NCBI GenBank assembly: GCA_963678055.1
Contig: OY782679.1
Span: 2,356,001 to 2,420,000 of the forward strand
Origin: CAXXOK01 sp963678055
GTDB taxonomy: Bacteria; Bacillota; Clostridia; Christensenellales; Aristaeellaceae
Length of the DNA: 64,000 bases
Reading direction: 5' to 3'
Shown here: piece by piece, positions 27,889 to 36,491 of the stretch
Numbering within the stretch: position 1 is the first letter of the stretch
Layout: the number at the start of each line of letters is the position of its first letter
Position numbers and translations under genes: made by a program
Notes under the pieces: generated by a model
Database searches by the model: none
Seen by the model: the letters and a program-made list of their open reading frames with translations, nothing else
What the model was told of the DNA's origin: nothing

Positions 27889-30060
27889 TTAGTTATGGTT
27901 GTTGGGTCTTCCGTCCCTGCGGGGCGGACGCCTGTGCTGGCCGCCGGGGCGGTCGCCGGAAGACATGGGGGCTTTGGAATAGGTAATATCGTTACGGATG
28001 AGGTTGACGCGGCCCTGCGAGTCGATCTCGTTGACCTTCACTTCAATCTCGTCGCCGATGTTCATCACATCTTCGACCTTTTCCACGCGGTGGTCTGCCA
28101 TCTTGGAGATGTGCAGCATACCGTCCTTGCCGCCGGTCAGTTCGATAAATGCACCGAAGTTCATAATACGAACGACCTTACCCATGTACACTTCGCCGAC
28201 TTCCACTTCTTTGGCAATGCCTTCGATGATCTTGCGGGCTTTAGCGGCTGCATCGGCATCGGGCGTGGCAATATACACGCGGCCGTCGTCTTCGATGTCG
28301 ATCTTCACGCCGGTTTCGGCGATGATCTTGTTAATCATCTTGCCGCCCGGTCCAATGACCTCGCGGATCTTTTCGGGGTTAATCGTAAAGCGCACAATCT
28401 TAGGCGCATACTTGGACAGGGTTTCGTTGGGCTTGGCCAGTACGTCCAGCATCTTCTGCAGGATGTGCAGGCGGCCAAGGCGCGCTTGCGACAGCGCACG
28501 TTCCAGGATCGGGCGGTCAATACCGGCGATCTTGATATCCATCTGAATGGCGGTGATGCCCTTCACGGTACCGGCGACTTTGAAGTCCATATCGCCCAGG
28601 AAGTCTTCCAGACCCTGAATATCGGTCAGAACGGCCACCTTATCGGAGTCCGCGTCCTTGATCAGGCCCATGGCCACACCGGCAACAGGCGCTTTGATCG
28701 GCACACCCGCGTCCATCAGCGACAGCGTGCTGCCGCAGACCGATGCCATGGAGGACGAACCGTTGGACCCCATGATTTCGCTCACCAGACGCAGCGCGTA
28801 CGGGAACGCATCCTCATCGGGAATCACGGGCACCAGGGCACGTTCGGCCAGCGCGCCGTGGCCGATTTCGCGGCGTCCAGGGCTCTTGGCACGACCGGCT
28901 TCACCGGTGGAATAGGGCGGGAAATTGTAGTGGTGCATATAGCGTTTGGAATCCTCGGTCCCAAGGCCGTCCAGCATCTGCACATCGCTCATGGAGCCAA
29001 GTGTCGTGATGGTCAGGGCCTGGGTTTCTCCGCGGGTAAACACGGCGCTGCCGTGGGTGCGGGGCAGAATGCCGGTCTCGCACCAGATGGGGCGCACATC
29101 GCCCAGACCACGGCCATCGGCGCGAACACCGCTGTCCAAAATCTTACGGCGCATGATTTCTTTGTTCAGATAATACAACGCGTCCTTCACTTCACCGGCG
29201 CGGCCTTCAAACTGCTCGGCAAAATGTTCGGTCACTTCGGCTTTGACCTGCGCTTCGCGCTCCTGGCGCTCGGCCCGGACATCGGTATCAAAGGTCCATA
29301 CGGCTTTGTCATAGGCAAAGTCGCGCACGGCCTGTTTAATATCGTCGCCGGTGATCACGCGGGTCACTTCGCTCTTTTCTTTGCCGAATTCGGCACGAAT
29401 GCCTTCGATGAACGCGACGATCTTTTTAATTTCTTCGTGCGCGGTCAAAATGGCGGCGAGCATATCTTCTTCACTGACTTCGTTTGCACCGGCTTCCACC
29501 ATCAGGACTGCGTCCTTGGTGCCGGACACAACCACGTGCATGGTGGATGTACTACGCTGGGCTTCGTCGGGATTGACCACATATTCGCCATCCACTTTGC
29601 CAACGACAACGCTGCCGGTGGGGCCGTCCCAGGGAATATTGCTGACTGTCAGCGCAGCGGAGGAGCCGATCATCGCGGGGATTTCCGGGGGGATATCCTT
29701 GTCCACGGACAACACTGTTGCCAGCACATGCACATCATTGCGCATGCCCTTGGGGAACAAGGGGCGCAGGGGCCTGTCCATCAGGCGGCAGGTTAATGTC
29801 GCCTTTTCGGTGGGGCGGCCTTCACGCTTGATGAAGCCGCCGGGGATTTTACCCACGGAGTATTGCTTTTCTTCAAAATCGACGGTCAGGGGGAAGAAGT
29901 CTACACCCTCCCGTGCCGAGGCCGACATCGTTGCGTTGACAAGGACCACAGTTTCGCCGTAGCGCACAAACGCGCTGCCACCGGCTTGCTGGGCATACTT
30001 GCCAAATTCTATCTTGAGTTCACGTCCTGCTAGTTCCATTGAAAATACTTTTGCTTCCAT
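27889..30060 (-). CDS. pnp: Polyribonucleotide nucleotidyltransferase
   Basis: 3'-5' phosphorolytic exoribonuclease (PNPase). It has 723 residues with two RNase PH domains, an intervening helical domain, a KH domain (REVIGPGGKMINKI near residue 561) and an S1 domain (VGEVYMGKVVRIMNFGAF near 625). The C-terminus is short and rich in Arg/Pro/Asn. I start at ATG 30060 (MEAKVFSMELAG), the family N-terminus; the reading frame stays open further upstream but that stretch crosses intergenic hairpins. It follows rpsO as in most bacteria. Confidence 0.97.
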   Translation of the reverse strand: MEAKVFSMELAGRELKIEFGKYAQQAGGSAFVRYGETVVLVNATMSASAREGVDFFPLTVDFEEKQYSVGKIPGGFIKREGRPTEKATLTCRLMDRPLRPLFPKGMRNDVHVLATVLSVDKDIPPEIPAMIGSSAALTVSNIPWDGPTGSVVVGKVDGEYVVNPDEAQRSTSTMHVVVSGTKDAVLMVEAGANEVSEEDMLAAILTAHEEIKKIVAFIEGIRAEFGKEKSEVTRVITGDDIKQAVRDFAYDKAVWTFDTDVRAERQEREAQVKAEVTEHFAEQFEGRAGEVKDALYYLNKEIMRRKILDSGVRADGRGLGDVRPIWCETGILPRTHGSAVFTRGETQALTITTLGSMSDVQMLDGLGTEDSKRYMHHYNFPPYSTGEAGRAKSPGRREIGHGALAERALVPVIPDEDAFPYALRLVSEIMGSNGSSSMASVCGSTLSLMDAGVPIKAPVAGVAMGLIKDADSDKVAVLTDIQGLEDFLGDMDFKVAGTVKGITAIQMDIKIAGIDRPILERALSQARLGRLHILQKMLDVLAKPNETLSKYAPKIVRFTINPEKIREVIGPGGKMINKIIAETGVKIDIEDDGRVYIATPDADAAAKARKIIEGIAKEVEVGEVYMGKVVRIMNFGAFIELTGGKDGMLHISKMADHRVEKVEDVMNIGDEIEVKVNEIDSQGRVNLIRNDITYSKAPMSSGDRPGGQHRRPPRRDGRPNNHN

Positions 30061-30115
30061 ACTTTCTTCTCTCTTCCTGCTTACGGGCCTCGTTGCCCGA
30101 AGCGACATCTGTTTC

Positions 30116-30136
30116 AAAAAAGCGCATCGCTTTTTT
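30116..30136 (-). terminator. Palindromic hairpin in the rpsO-pnp gap
   Basis: Perfect 9-base arms AAAAAAGCG and CGCTTTTTT around a 3-base loop; reads as a terminator-like hairpin with a built-in U-run on either strand. It lies 56 bases upstream of pnp, so it could attenuate transcription entering pnp. A further CGGGC/GCCCG hairpin lies at about 30084-30099, just before the pnp ribosome site. Confidence 0.5.
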
Positions 30137-30201
30137 GAGCGTTGGCTGTACCGCAGCGTTGGCGGTAGCCCCGGCATGCTATGTATGCATCGCCGTACTT
30201 A

Positions 30202-30255
30202 CAAAATGACCGCGTATCGGCGGACGGTTTCCTACGTTCGCCGGAATACGCGGTC
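30202..30255 (-). terminator. rpsO terminator
   Basis: Long hairpin with arms GACCGCGTAT and ATACGCGGTC (30208-30255) plus an inner CGGCG/CGCCG helix, followed by ATTTTGT on the minus strand. It begins 17 bases after the rpsO stop. In E. coli the equivalent rpsO-pnp hairpin is the RNase III/PNPase autoregulation site; the same is only possible here. Confidence 0.65.
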
Positions 30256-30271
30256 CCTTTGATATCTCAGG

Positions 30272-30526
30272 TTACTTTCTAAGTCCCAGTCGAGCAATCA
30301 GCTCACGATAACGCTCAATGTCCGTTTTCTTGAGGTAGTTGAGCAAACCCCTTCTCTTACCAACCATCAGCAGAAGTCCGCGCCGGGAATGGTGGTCCTT
30401 CTTGTTGATTTTTAGGTGCTCATTCAGGTGATTGATCCGCTCTGTTAGGATTGCGACCTGCACCTCGGGGGAACCGGTATCGCCCTCGTGGCGTGCATAG
30501 GTCTCGATGGTCTTCTGTTTGTCCAT
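30272..30526 (-). CDS. rpsO: Ribosomal protein S15
   Basis: Small-subunit protein binding 16S rRNA. It has 84 residues after choosing ATG 30526 (MDKQKT), which has AAGGAGG upstream. The typical HEGDTGSPEVQVAILTERI and KKDHHSRRGLLLMVGKRR blocks are complete. It has its own promoter (30630-30658) and terminator, so it is a separate unit between the ribF-ended operon and pnp. Confidence 0.98.
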   Translation of the reverse strand: MDKQKTIETYARHEGDTGSPEVQVAILTERINHLNEHLKINKKDHHSRRGLLLMVGKRRGLLNYLKKTDIERYRELIARLGLRK

Positions 30527-30629
30527 GAAATGTTTGCCTCCTTGATATCTGGTAATCGCCGCGTACATAGTCCGTCGTTGGCAGGCGAGCGTCTGCGTAC
30601 ACGGTTTTCATGCTTTATGCACATCCGTT

Positions 30630-30658
30630 ATTGTACCATGGGGTGAAGCGTTTGTAAA
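30630..30658 (-). promoter_or_regulatory. rpsO promoter
   Basis: Minus strand TTTACA (30653-30658) and TACAAT (30630-30635) with 17 bases between. It leaves a leader of about 95 bases before rpsO containing repeated GTACGC elements that could fold; S15 autoregulation through this leader is possible but not shown. Confidence 0.7.
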
Positions 30659-30672
30659 CTGCCTATTCCGGC

Positions 30673-31245
30673 TTATTTGCCTTTTTCGCCCGGCAAACTA
30701 TGCCCAAGCAGTGCCTCAGCGCCCGCTGTATCCCCCTGCGCTAAAAGCTGGCGGATTCGAGTTGAGCTGACACGCTCTCCCTTGCAGCGTACTTCGGGAA
30801 TGACAAGGGTTTCAAAGCCTAAGGTTTCTCCCTGTGCACGTAAGGTATCGGGGTTGCCCGCGCCGTGCATGCCGAAGTTGTAGTTAAACCCCACCACCAG
30901 CGCCTTGGGGTGCCAGTGATCCACCAGCGACTGGATGAATGCCTCCGGGGGCAAATCACGCAGCTGCTTCGTAAACGGGCTGACGCAGACAATGTCCGCA
31001 CCGTAGGTCTCCAAAAGCTTCATGCGTTCCTGCGGCGCGGTCAGCATGGGCGGGGCCATGTCGGGTGCAATCAGGCTGAGCGGGTGGCGGTCAAAGGTCA
31101 TCACGACCATCGGCACGTTGTGCTCGTCCGCCAGCCTGCGCGCTTCACGCAGCAGCGCCTGATGGCCTAAATGTACACCGTCAAACATACCAAGTGCCAC
31201 GACGGACGCTTGTGTATGTATCGTATCATCCAAGCAGATTCGCAT
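30673..31245 (-). CDS. ribF: FMN adenylyltransferase, RibF lacking the riboflavin-kinase domain
   Basis: FAD synthetase domain only, 190 residues against about 310 for usual bifunctional RibF. The nucleotidyltransferase signature GMFDGVHLGHQ is at residue 20-30, with FNYNFGMHGAG near 119 and VSSTRIRQLLAQGD near 160. The protein ends in ALLGHSLPGEKGK, exactly where the riboflavin-kinase domain normally begins (LLG-R-pY...). The next 145 bases hold the rpsO promoter, so the kinase part is absent and not just frameshifted. ATG 31245 has GGAGGAA upstream. It follows truB by 10 bases, the usual truB-ribF order. Confidence 0.88.
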   Translation of the reverse strand: MRICLDDTIHTQASVVALGMFDGVHLGHQALLREARRLADEHNVPMVVMTFDRHPLSLIAPDMAPPMLTAPQERMKLLETYGADIVCVSPFTKQLRDLPPEAFIQSLVDHWHPKALVVGFNYNFGMHGAGNPDTLRAQGETLGFETLVIPEVRCKGERVSSTRIRQLLAQGDTAGAEALLGHSLPGEKGK

Positions 31246-31255
31246 ACTTCCTCCG

Positions 31256-32161
31256 TTATAAAAGCCAGGTCGAAGGCTTGAGCACATTGCCGCGCCTAAG
31301 CGCTACCGCGGCGGTTTTATCACTAAGGCGCAGCTGTACCCGCTCGCCCTGCTCCACGGCTGCAAATGCCGGAAATGCCTGCAAGGGCAGCGGAACACCA
31401 TTCAGGAATTGTTTCATCAGCGTTTGAGGAACCTCCGCAAACGGCAGCCGGTGCAGCACAGCCTCCACCGGGGTGAGCAGTGCTTGCAGGTCCGTGGCCG
31501 TGGCCAGTTCATCCAGGGTGATGGTGTTATCAATGGTAAAAATACCCGACGCTGTACGCAGTAAAAAGCGCATATGCGCGGGACAGTCAAGTTTCTGTCC
31601 AATATCGTGGCAGAGCGTCCGAACATAAAAGCCCTTGGAGCTTTCCAGCCGAATCAATGCGCCGCTGGCGGGCATCATACGCACAAGCTCCAGCGAAAAC
31701 AGCATCATCCTGCGCGGCTTTCTTTCCACCGTAACCCCTTCACGTGCCAGTTGGTACAGGGGTTTTCCGTCCCGTTTGAGGGCGGAATACATCGGCGGGG
31801 TTTGCCACATTTCGCCCAGTAGTGTCGGTAGCAGTGCACACAGCTGCGCTTCGGTGGGAATCTTATCGCTTGTCTCCGTTACCACACCCTGCGCATCCTG
31901 CGTATCGGTGGCTGTGCCAAAGGCAACCTCAGCAATATAGGCCTTATGGTCGTTTTGCAGTTCATCAAACAGGCGCGCGGCCTTGCCGATCATAAGCGGC
32001 AGCACACCGGCGGCTTCGGGGTCGAGCGTGCCGGCATGGCCGACCTTCGCTCCGTAAAAGCGATGGCGCACGATGGCAACCACCCGCGCCGAGCTCATGC
32101 CCGGCGGTTTCAATACGTTTAAAAATCCGCTGTAGGGAACGGCTTCAGTGGCCAAGAGCAT
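31256..32161 (-). CDS. truB: tRNA pseudouridine-55 synthase
   Basis: Makes pseudouridine 55 in the T-loop of tRNAs. It has 301 residues. The catalytic Asp lies in GHAGTLDPEAAGVLP near residue 42-56; KPPGMSS, YVRTLCHDIG and the C-terminal PUA-like part are present. The start is ambiguous: ATG 32161 is only 3 bases from GCGGAGG, and the TTG at 32155 would be better spaced. The start overlaps the frameshift-extended nrnA frame, as expected for coupled genes. Confidence 0.95.
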   Translation of the reverse strand: MLLATEAVPYSGFLNVLKPPGMSSARVVAIVRHRFYGAKVGHAGTLDPEAAGVLPLMIGKAARLFDELQNDHKAYIAEVAFGTATDTQDAQGVVTETSDKIPTEAQLCALLPTLLGEMWQTPPMYSALKRDGKPLYQLAREGVTVERKPRRMMLFSLELVRMMPASGALIRLESSKGFYVRTLCHDIGQKLDCPAHMRFLLRTASGIFTIDNTITLDELATATDLQALLTPVEAVLHRLPFAEVPQTLMKQFLNGVPLPLQAFPAFAAVEQGERVQLRLSDKTAAVALRRGNVLKPSTWLL

Positions 32162-33145
32162 CCGCCTCCGCGTACGCCTGCGCCAGTTCTGCCTGCAGCA
32201 GGTCGGCCGCCTCCATCAGCGGCATGTGCAGGGTGCAGCCAGCCGCCAAGCGGTGGCCTCCCCACCATGCTTCAGCGCGATCTCATCCACCCGGTAGGGC
32301 GGCAGGGCACGCAGTGAACATTTCACGCTGCCCTCCTGCGTTTCCCGGATCAAATAGGCCAGCCGAACGCCGCCAGTATTGATGGCGTAGTTGACTATAC
32401 CTTCGCAGTGCTCGCCTACAGGATCAATTTCCTGCATGGTTTGATGGTCGATAAACATCCCGGCCACGCGGCCGCCCGCTGCATAGCGGAATGTGGGCAG
32501 TGCACGGCTGAGGAGTGCGATGTGTTCCTTCTCCTTGCGTAAAAACAAAAGGCGCGAATAGTAGCCGATATCAAGGCCTGCTTCCATCAGCTCGGCCATG
32601 ATTCGAAACGAGTTCGCGTCGGTATTCTCAAATTGAAAATTCCCCGTATCGGTCGAAAGCCCGATGTAGAGGTTGGTGGCCTCCTCCTGCGTAAGCGCCA
32701 TGCCCTTTGCTTTGAACAGTGAAAACACGATCGATGCGGTGGACGGCGCTTTGGAGTCGATAATATTGATCTGCGCAAAGGCAGGGTTGGTTTCGTGGTG
32801 GTCGATTTGTGCTGTCTGCACGGCCGCCGCAAAAATCGGCTCAGCCTTCCCCATCCTGTCCGATGTGCTGACATCGACAGAGATCGCCAACATATCCTTG
32901 CACTGGGGCGTGCACTCCAGCGTGCCGATGCTGTCAAACCCCGGCATAAAGTTCAGCCGCTCGGGCGGGGCAGCTGCCAGCACAATCTGGGTGGGCTTTC
33001 CAAGCCGCCGGACCAGACTTTGCAGGGCCAATGCGCTGCCAAGGGTATCGCCATCGGGATCGATATGCGGAAAAATGCATACGCGCTGCGCATGCTCGAT
33101 CGCTTCAAACAGCTTACCCGTTTCCTTGTGGTTATTCGTCCTCAT
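32145..33145 (-). pseudogene. nrnA: Bifunctional oligoribonuclease/PAP phosphatase NrnA, with a one-base frameshift
   Basis: DHH/DHHA1 phosphoesterase that degrades short RNA and pAp. From ATG 33145 (AGGAG upstream) the DPDGDTLGSALAL and IDHHETNP metal motifs are normal. The conserved DHHA1 motif then breaks: the frame reads LKHGGEATAWRLAAP and stops at 32216. Moving back one base after GGT GGG gives KHGGGGHRLAAGC, then a normal C-terminus ending at TGA 32145-32147, 17 bases inside truB. The defect is a run of four C (plus strand 32260-32263) where five are expected. With the base restored the protein is 333 residues. It could be a sequencing error, a real mutation or -1 slippage. Confidence 0.85.
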
Positions 33146-33497
33146 CAGGCGTCTCCTCAGTGTGTACCTTCTTGAGTACATCTGCAATGTGGATGCCGTA
33201 GGCGATGTTATTGTCTTCTTCAAACAGGATTTCCGGTGCGTACCGGATAATCATGCGTTTGCCGAGACTTCTGCGTACGAAACCGGCCGCTTTTTTCAGC
33301 GCGCTGATCATGGCTGCGCGGTCGTCGTCGTTTAAGACGCTGACATAGACTTTCGCATAGCGAAGGTCGCGCGTGACCTCCGCACGGGTGACGGAAAATG
33401 TACCCTTGATGCGCGGATCGTGCAGTTCCTCCCGGATTATGGCGTCGATATGACGCCTGACTTCTTCGTTGACGCGGTCAATGCGTTGGTTGTTCAC
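33132..33497 (-). CDS. rbfA: 30S ribosome-binding factor A
   Basis: Late 16S rRNA maturation factor. It has 121 residues with a KH-like fold; typical blocks are RIDRVNEEVRRHI, DPRI, AKVYVSVL and the LGKRMIIRYAPEI segment. The start is GTG 33497, with AGGAGG 5 bases before. The acidic tail EETPDEDE overlaps the nrnA start by 14 bases. Confidence 0.96.
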   Translation of the reverse strand: MNNQRIDRVNEEVRRHIDAIIREELHDPRIKGTFSVTRAEVTRDLRYAKVYVSVLNDDDRAAMISALKKAAGFVRRSLGKRMIIRYAPEILFEEDNNIAYGIHIADVLKKVHTEETPDEDE

Positions 33498-33532
33498 GGG
33501 TGCCTCCTGATGGTTGGTTTGTCTGTGATAGC

Positions 33533-33568
33533 AACAGGGGCTGCGAAGCTTGCGCCGCAGCCCCTGTT
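33533..33568 (-). other. Strong hairpin between infB and rbfA
   Basis: A perfect 13-base inverted repeat (33533-33545 with 33556-33568, AACAGGGGCTGCG) with a 10-base loop fills much of the 127-base infB-rbfA gap. No U-run follows on the minus strand, so it is likely an RNA processing, stability or partial-termination element within the operon. Confidence 0.55.
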
Positions 33569-33624
33569 ATTATGCGCGTTTTAGAGTTTAGGTTCATACG
33601 GATATAACGCGGCCGTCCGGCGGA

Positions 33625-36489
33625 TTAACGCTCGATTTCTTCCATGACGAAGCACTCGATCGCGTCGCCTTCCTTGATGTCGTTGTAGCCATCCAGGCTC
33701 GCGCCGCACTCATAGCCCTGTGCCACTTCTTTGGCATCGTCCTTGAAGCGTTTGAGGGAGGACAGTTTGCCTTCGAAGACAACCACATTGTCGCGCGTGA
33801 GGCGCACCTGCGCATTGCGCTGGAGCTTGCCCTCGGTTACGTAGCAACCGGCTACTGTACCTGTACCGGTAACCTGGAACACATTGCGGACTTCCGCCGT
33901 GCCCAGGAAGGTCTCCTTGAACTCGGGTTCGAGCAGACCCTTCATGGCCTTTTCCACATCCTCGATCGCCTTGTAGATGATACGGTAGATGCGGATGTCC
34001 ACGCCTTCCTTCTCGGCGGATACACGGGCTGTGGCATCCGGGCGGATGTTAAAGCCGATGATGATGGCATTGAAGGTAGAGGCCAGGTTAACATCGTGCA
34101 TGGAGATAGCGCCAACGCCCGAGTGCAGTACCCGTACGTTGACCTGATCGGTGGAAAGCTTTTCAAGCGCTTGCTTGACGGCTTCCACCGAGCCTTGTAC
34201 GTCGGCCTTGATAATAATGTTGAGGTTGACAACCTTGCCCTGATCAATCTGGGTGAATAGATTGTCCAGTGTCACCTTGGTCGCACTGGCCGAACGGGCA
34301 GCCTTGAGCTTGTCCATACGTTCCTGTGCAACCTGGCGGCCCAGGTGATCGTCGGAGATGGCGATCATATCGTCGCCTGCGGTGGGCACTTCGGAGAAGC
34401 CCATCACTTCCACAGGCTGAGAGGGACCCGCGTCTTCCACGCGTTCGCCCTTGTCGTTAATCATGGCGCGGACGCGGCCGGTTGCCGTACCGACAACCAC
34501 GCTGTCGCCCACATGCAGGGTACCGTTTCTAAGCAGTACCGTGGCAACGGGGCCGCGGGCCTTGTCCAGCTTGGCTTCAATGATAACACCCTTAGCCATA
34601 CGGTCGGGGTTGGCACGCAATTGCAGAAGTTCTGCTTGCAGGAGAATCATCTCAAGCAGCGTATCCACGCCTTCGCCCGTAATGGCGCTGACGGGAACCA
34701 TAATCGTTTCGCCGCCCCACTCTTCGGGCACCATCTGGTAGTTGGTGAGGTCTTGCTTGATACGCTCGGGGTTGGCGTTTTCCTTGTCCATCTTGTTGAT
34801 GGCGACAATGATCGGCACACCCGATGCTTTGGCATGGTTGATGGATTCCACGGTCTGGGGCATAACGCCGTCATCGGCGGCCACGACCAGAATCGCGATA
34901 TCGGTGGACTGGGTACCACGGGCACGCATGGCGGTGAAGGCCTCATGACCCGGCGTATCCAGGAAGGTGATCTGCTGATCTTCCACATTGACGGTATATG
35001 CACCGATGTGCTGGGTGATGCCGCCCGCTTCGCCCTGGGTCACCTTGGTGTTGCGGATGTAGTCCAGCAGCGAGGTTTTGCCATGGTCAACGTGACCCAT
35101 AATGGTGATAACCGGCGGACGCGGGATGAGGTCGCCCTCATCATCTTCAATATCGATATCAGCCAGAGAATCCTCGGCGGTACGATCCAGCTTCATGGTC
35201 AGTTCCACCCCGAATTCGGAGCAGACCAGGCTTGCCGTATCAAAATCGAGTTCGGAGTTGATGTTGGCCATCACGCCCAGCAGCAGGAGCTTCTTCAAAA
35301 TGTCACCCGCCGGCTTACCGATGCGTTCGGTCAGTTCCTTTACGGTAATGGTTTCGGTTGTCATCACTGCCTTATCAATCTTGATGGGTGCCATCATCAT
35401 CTGTGCGCTGGGCTTGCGGCTGCGGGCACGGCGGCCGCCGCGTACAACGTCGTCATACAGCATGCCCTGCTTGCTCTGGCGATCCATATGCTTGCGGTTT
35501 CTATTCGAACGCTCGGCTTCCCGGCGCTTGTTGACATAACTTTTCTTGTTAGGATCGTAATTGCTTACGCGCTCCTTGCCAGCGGCAGGTGCCATAGCAG
35601 GCGCGGCTGGAGGACGACCCGCTGGCGGACGGCCAGCCGGGGGACGACCCGGGCCACCTTGCGGGGCGGCGGGACGGCCAAAGGGACGCTGTCCCTGTGG
35701 GTTGGCAGGTCTGCCATAGGGGCCCTGCGGGTTCGCCGGGCGACCATAGGGACCCTGCGGATTTGCCGGACGACCATAGGGGCCCTGCGGGTTGGCGGGT
35801 CTGCCGTAAGGACCCTGCGGATTTGCCGGACGGCCATAGGGACGCTGTCCCTGCGGGTTGGCGGGTCTGCCATAGGGGCCCTGCGGATTTGCCGGGCGAC
35901 CATAAGGACCCTGCGGATTCGCCGGACGACCATACGGGCCCTGCGGATTGGCCGGACGGCCATAGGGACGCTGCGGGGTCGGCTGCGGGGCAGGCGTAGC
36001 AGTCGGTGCAGGCGCAGCCGGTTTTGCAACGGGCTGGGCAGGTGCCGCTTCCTTGACAGGTTCTTTAGCCGTTTCTGTTTGCGCCGGGGCTTTCTCCGGT
36101 TCTGCGGCGGTCGTTTCCGCTTTCGCAGGTGCCGCTTTTTTCGCCGGGGCGGGTGTGTCCTCTGCCACAGGCGTTTTCTCGGCTACAGGCTCGGCCTTGG
36201 GCGTTTCTTTCGGTTCAGCCTTTGCTTCTACTACAGGCTCGGCAGCGGCTTCTTCCTCCACGTCCGGCATGGTATACGCCTTGGTATGGGTTTGTGCCAG
36301 GCGTTCCTGCTCAGCGAGCATCTCCTCTTCCCGGCGGATCTCCTCCTCGCGGAGATACTGGTTTTCCATTTTACGCAGCGTGTGCATCAGCACATCCGCA
36401 CCTTTGCGCACATCAGCTACGGATTCCATTACGGTTTCCGAGCTCTGGAGAAGATCCTTGGTTGCGTCTTTGAGATTGGTTTTGGCCAT
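33625..36489 (-). CDS. infB: Translation initiation factor IF-2
   Basis: GTPase that brings initiator tRNA to the 30S subunit. It has 954 residues. The N-terminal third is low-complexity: a charged coiled-coil-like start, an Ala/Pro/Glu-rich stretch (about 80-170), then nine exact PYGRPANPQG repeats and one variant (residues 175-278), followed by a GRPPA-rich segment. The IF2N domain is near residue 390-440. The GTPase motifs are GHVDHGKTSLL, DTPGHEAF and NKMDKE, and the C-terminal IF2 domains are complete. The start ATG 36489 is 2 bases after the ylxQ stop. GTPase and IF2 domains are normal; only the linker is unusual. Confidence 0.97.
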   Translation of the reverse strand: MAKTNLKDATKDLLQSSETVMESVADVRKGADVLMHTLRKMENQYLREEEIRREEEMLAEQERLAQTHTKAYTMPDVEEEAAAEPVVEAKAEPKETPKAEPVAEKTPVAEDTPAPAKKAAPAKAETTAAEPEKAPAQTETAKEPVKEAAPAQPVAKPAAPAPTATPAPQPTPQRPYGRPANPQGPYGRPANPQGPYGRPANPQGPYGRPANPQGQRPYGRPANPQGPYGRPANPQGPYGRPANPQGPYGRPANPQGPYGRPANPQGQRPFGRPAAPQGGPGRPPAGRPPAGRPPAAPAMAPAAGKERVSNYDPNKKSYVNKRREAERSNRNRKHMDRQSKQGMLYDDVVRGGRRARSRKPSAQMMMAPIKIDKAVMTTETITVKELTERIGKPAGDILKKLLLLGVMANINSELDFDTASLVCSEFGVELTMKLDRTAEDSLADIDIEDDEGDLIPRPPVITIMGHVDHGKTSLLDYIRNTKVTQGEAGGITQHIGAYTVNVEDQQITFLDTPGHEAFTAMRARGTQSTDIAILVVAADDGVMPQTVESINHAKASGVPIIVAINKMDKENANPERIKQDLTNYQMVPEEWGGETIMVPVSAITGEGVDTLLEMILLQAELLQLRANPDRMAKGVIIEAKLDKARGPVATVLLRNGTLHVGDSVVVGTATGRVRAMINDKGERVEDAGPSQPVEVMGFSEVPTAGDDMIAISDDHLGRQVAQERMDKLKAARSASATKVTLDNLFTQIDQGKVVNLNIIIKADVQGSVEAVKQALEKLSTDQVNVRVLHSGVGAISMHDVNLASTFNAIIIGFNIRPDATARVSAEKEGVDIRIYRIIYKAIEDVEKAMKGLLEPEFKETFLGTAEVRNVFQVTGTGTVAGCYVTEGKLQRNAQVRLTRDNVVVFEGKLSSLKRFKDDAKEVAQGYECGASLDGYNDIKEGDAIECFVMEEIER
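35656..35967 (-). repeat. Tandem 30-base repeats within infB
   Basis: Nine copies of the codon set for PYGRPANPQG plus one degenerate PFGRPAAPQG copy, with QR inserted after the fourth and ninth copy. The copies are close but not identical at wobble positions, which suggests expansion and some divergence. The reading frame is kept throughout. Confidence 0.95.
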
Positions 36490-36491
36490 GT

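Noticed and set aside
27817..29796. A 659-codon open frame on the plus strand opposite pnp
   Set aside because: It is fully antisense to the well-conserved PNPase, has His-rich low-quality composition and no ribosome site; it is a shadow of GC-rich codon use.
30061..30177. Longer N-terminus for PNPase
   Set aside because: The extension crosses two hairpins, and the family N-terminus begins at MEAKVFSMELAG.
35656..35967. Possible CRISPR array (regular 30-base repeats)
   Set aside because: There are no unique spacers; the units abut and encode an in-frame decapeptide repeat of IF-2.
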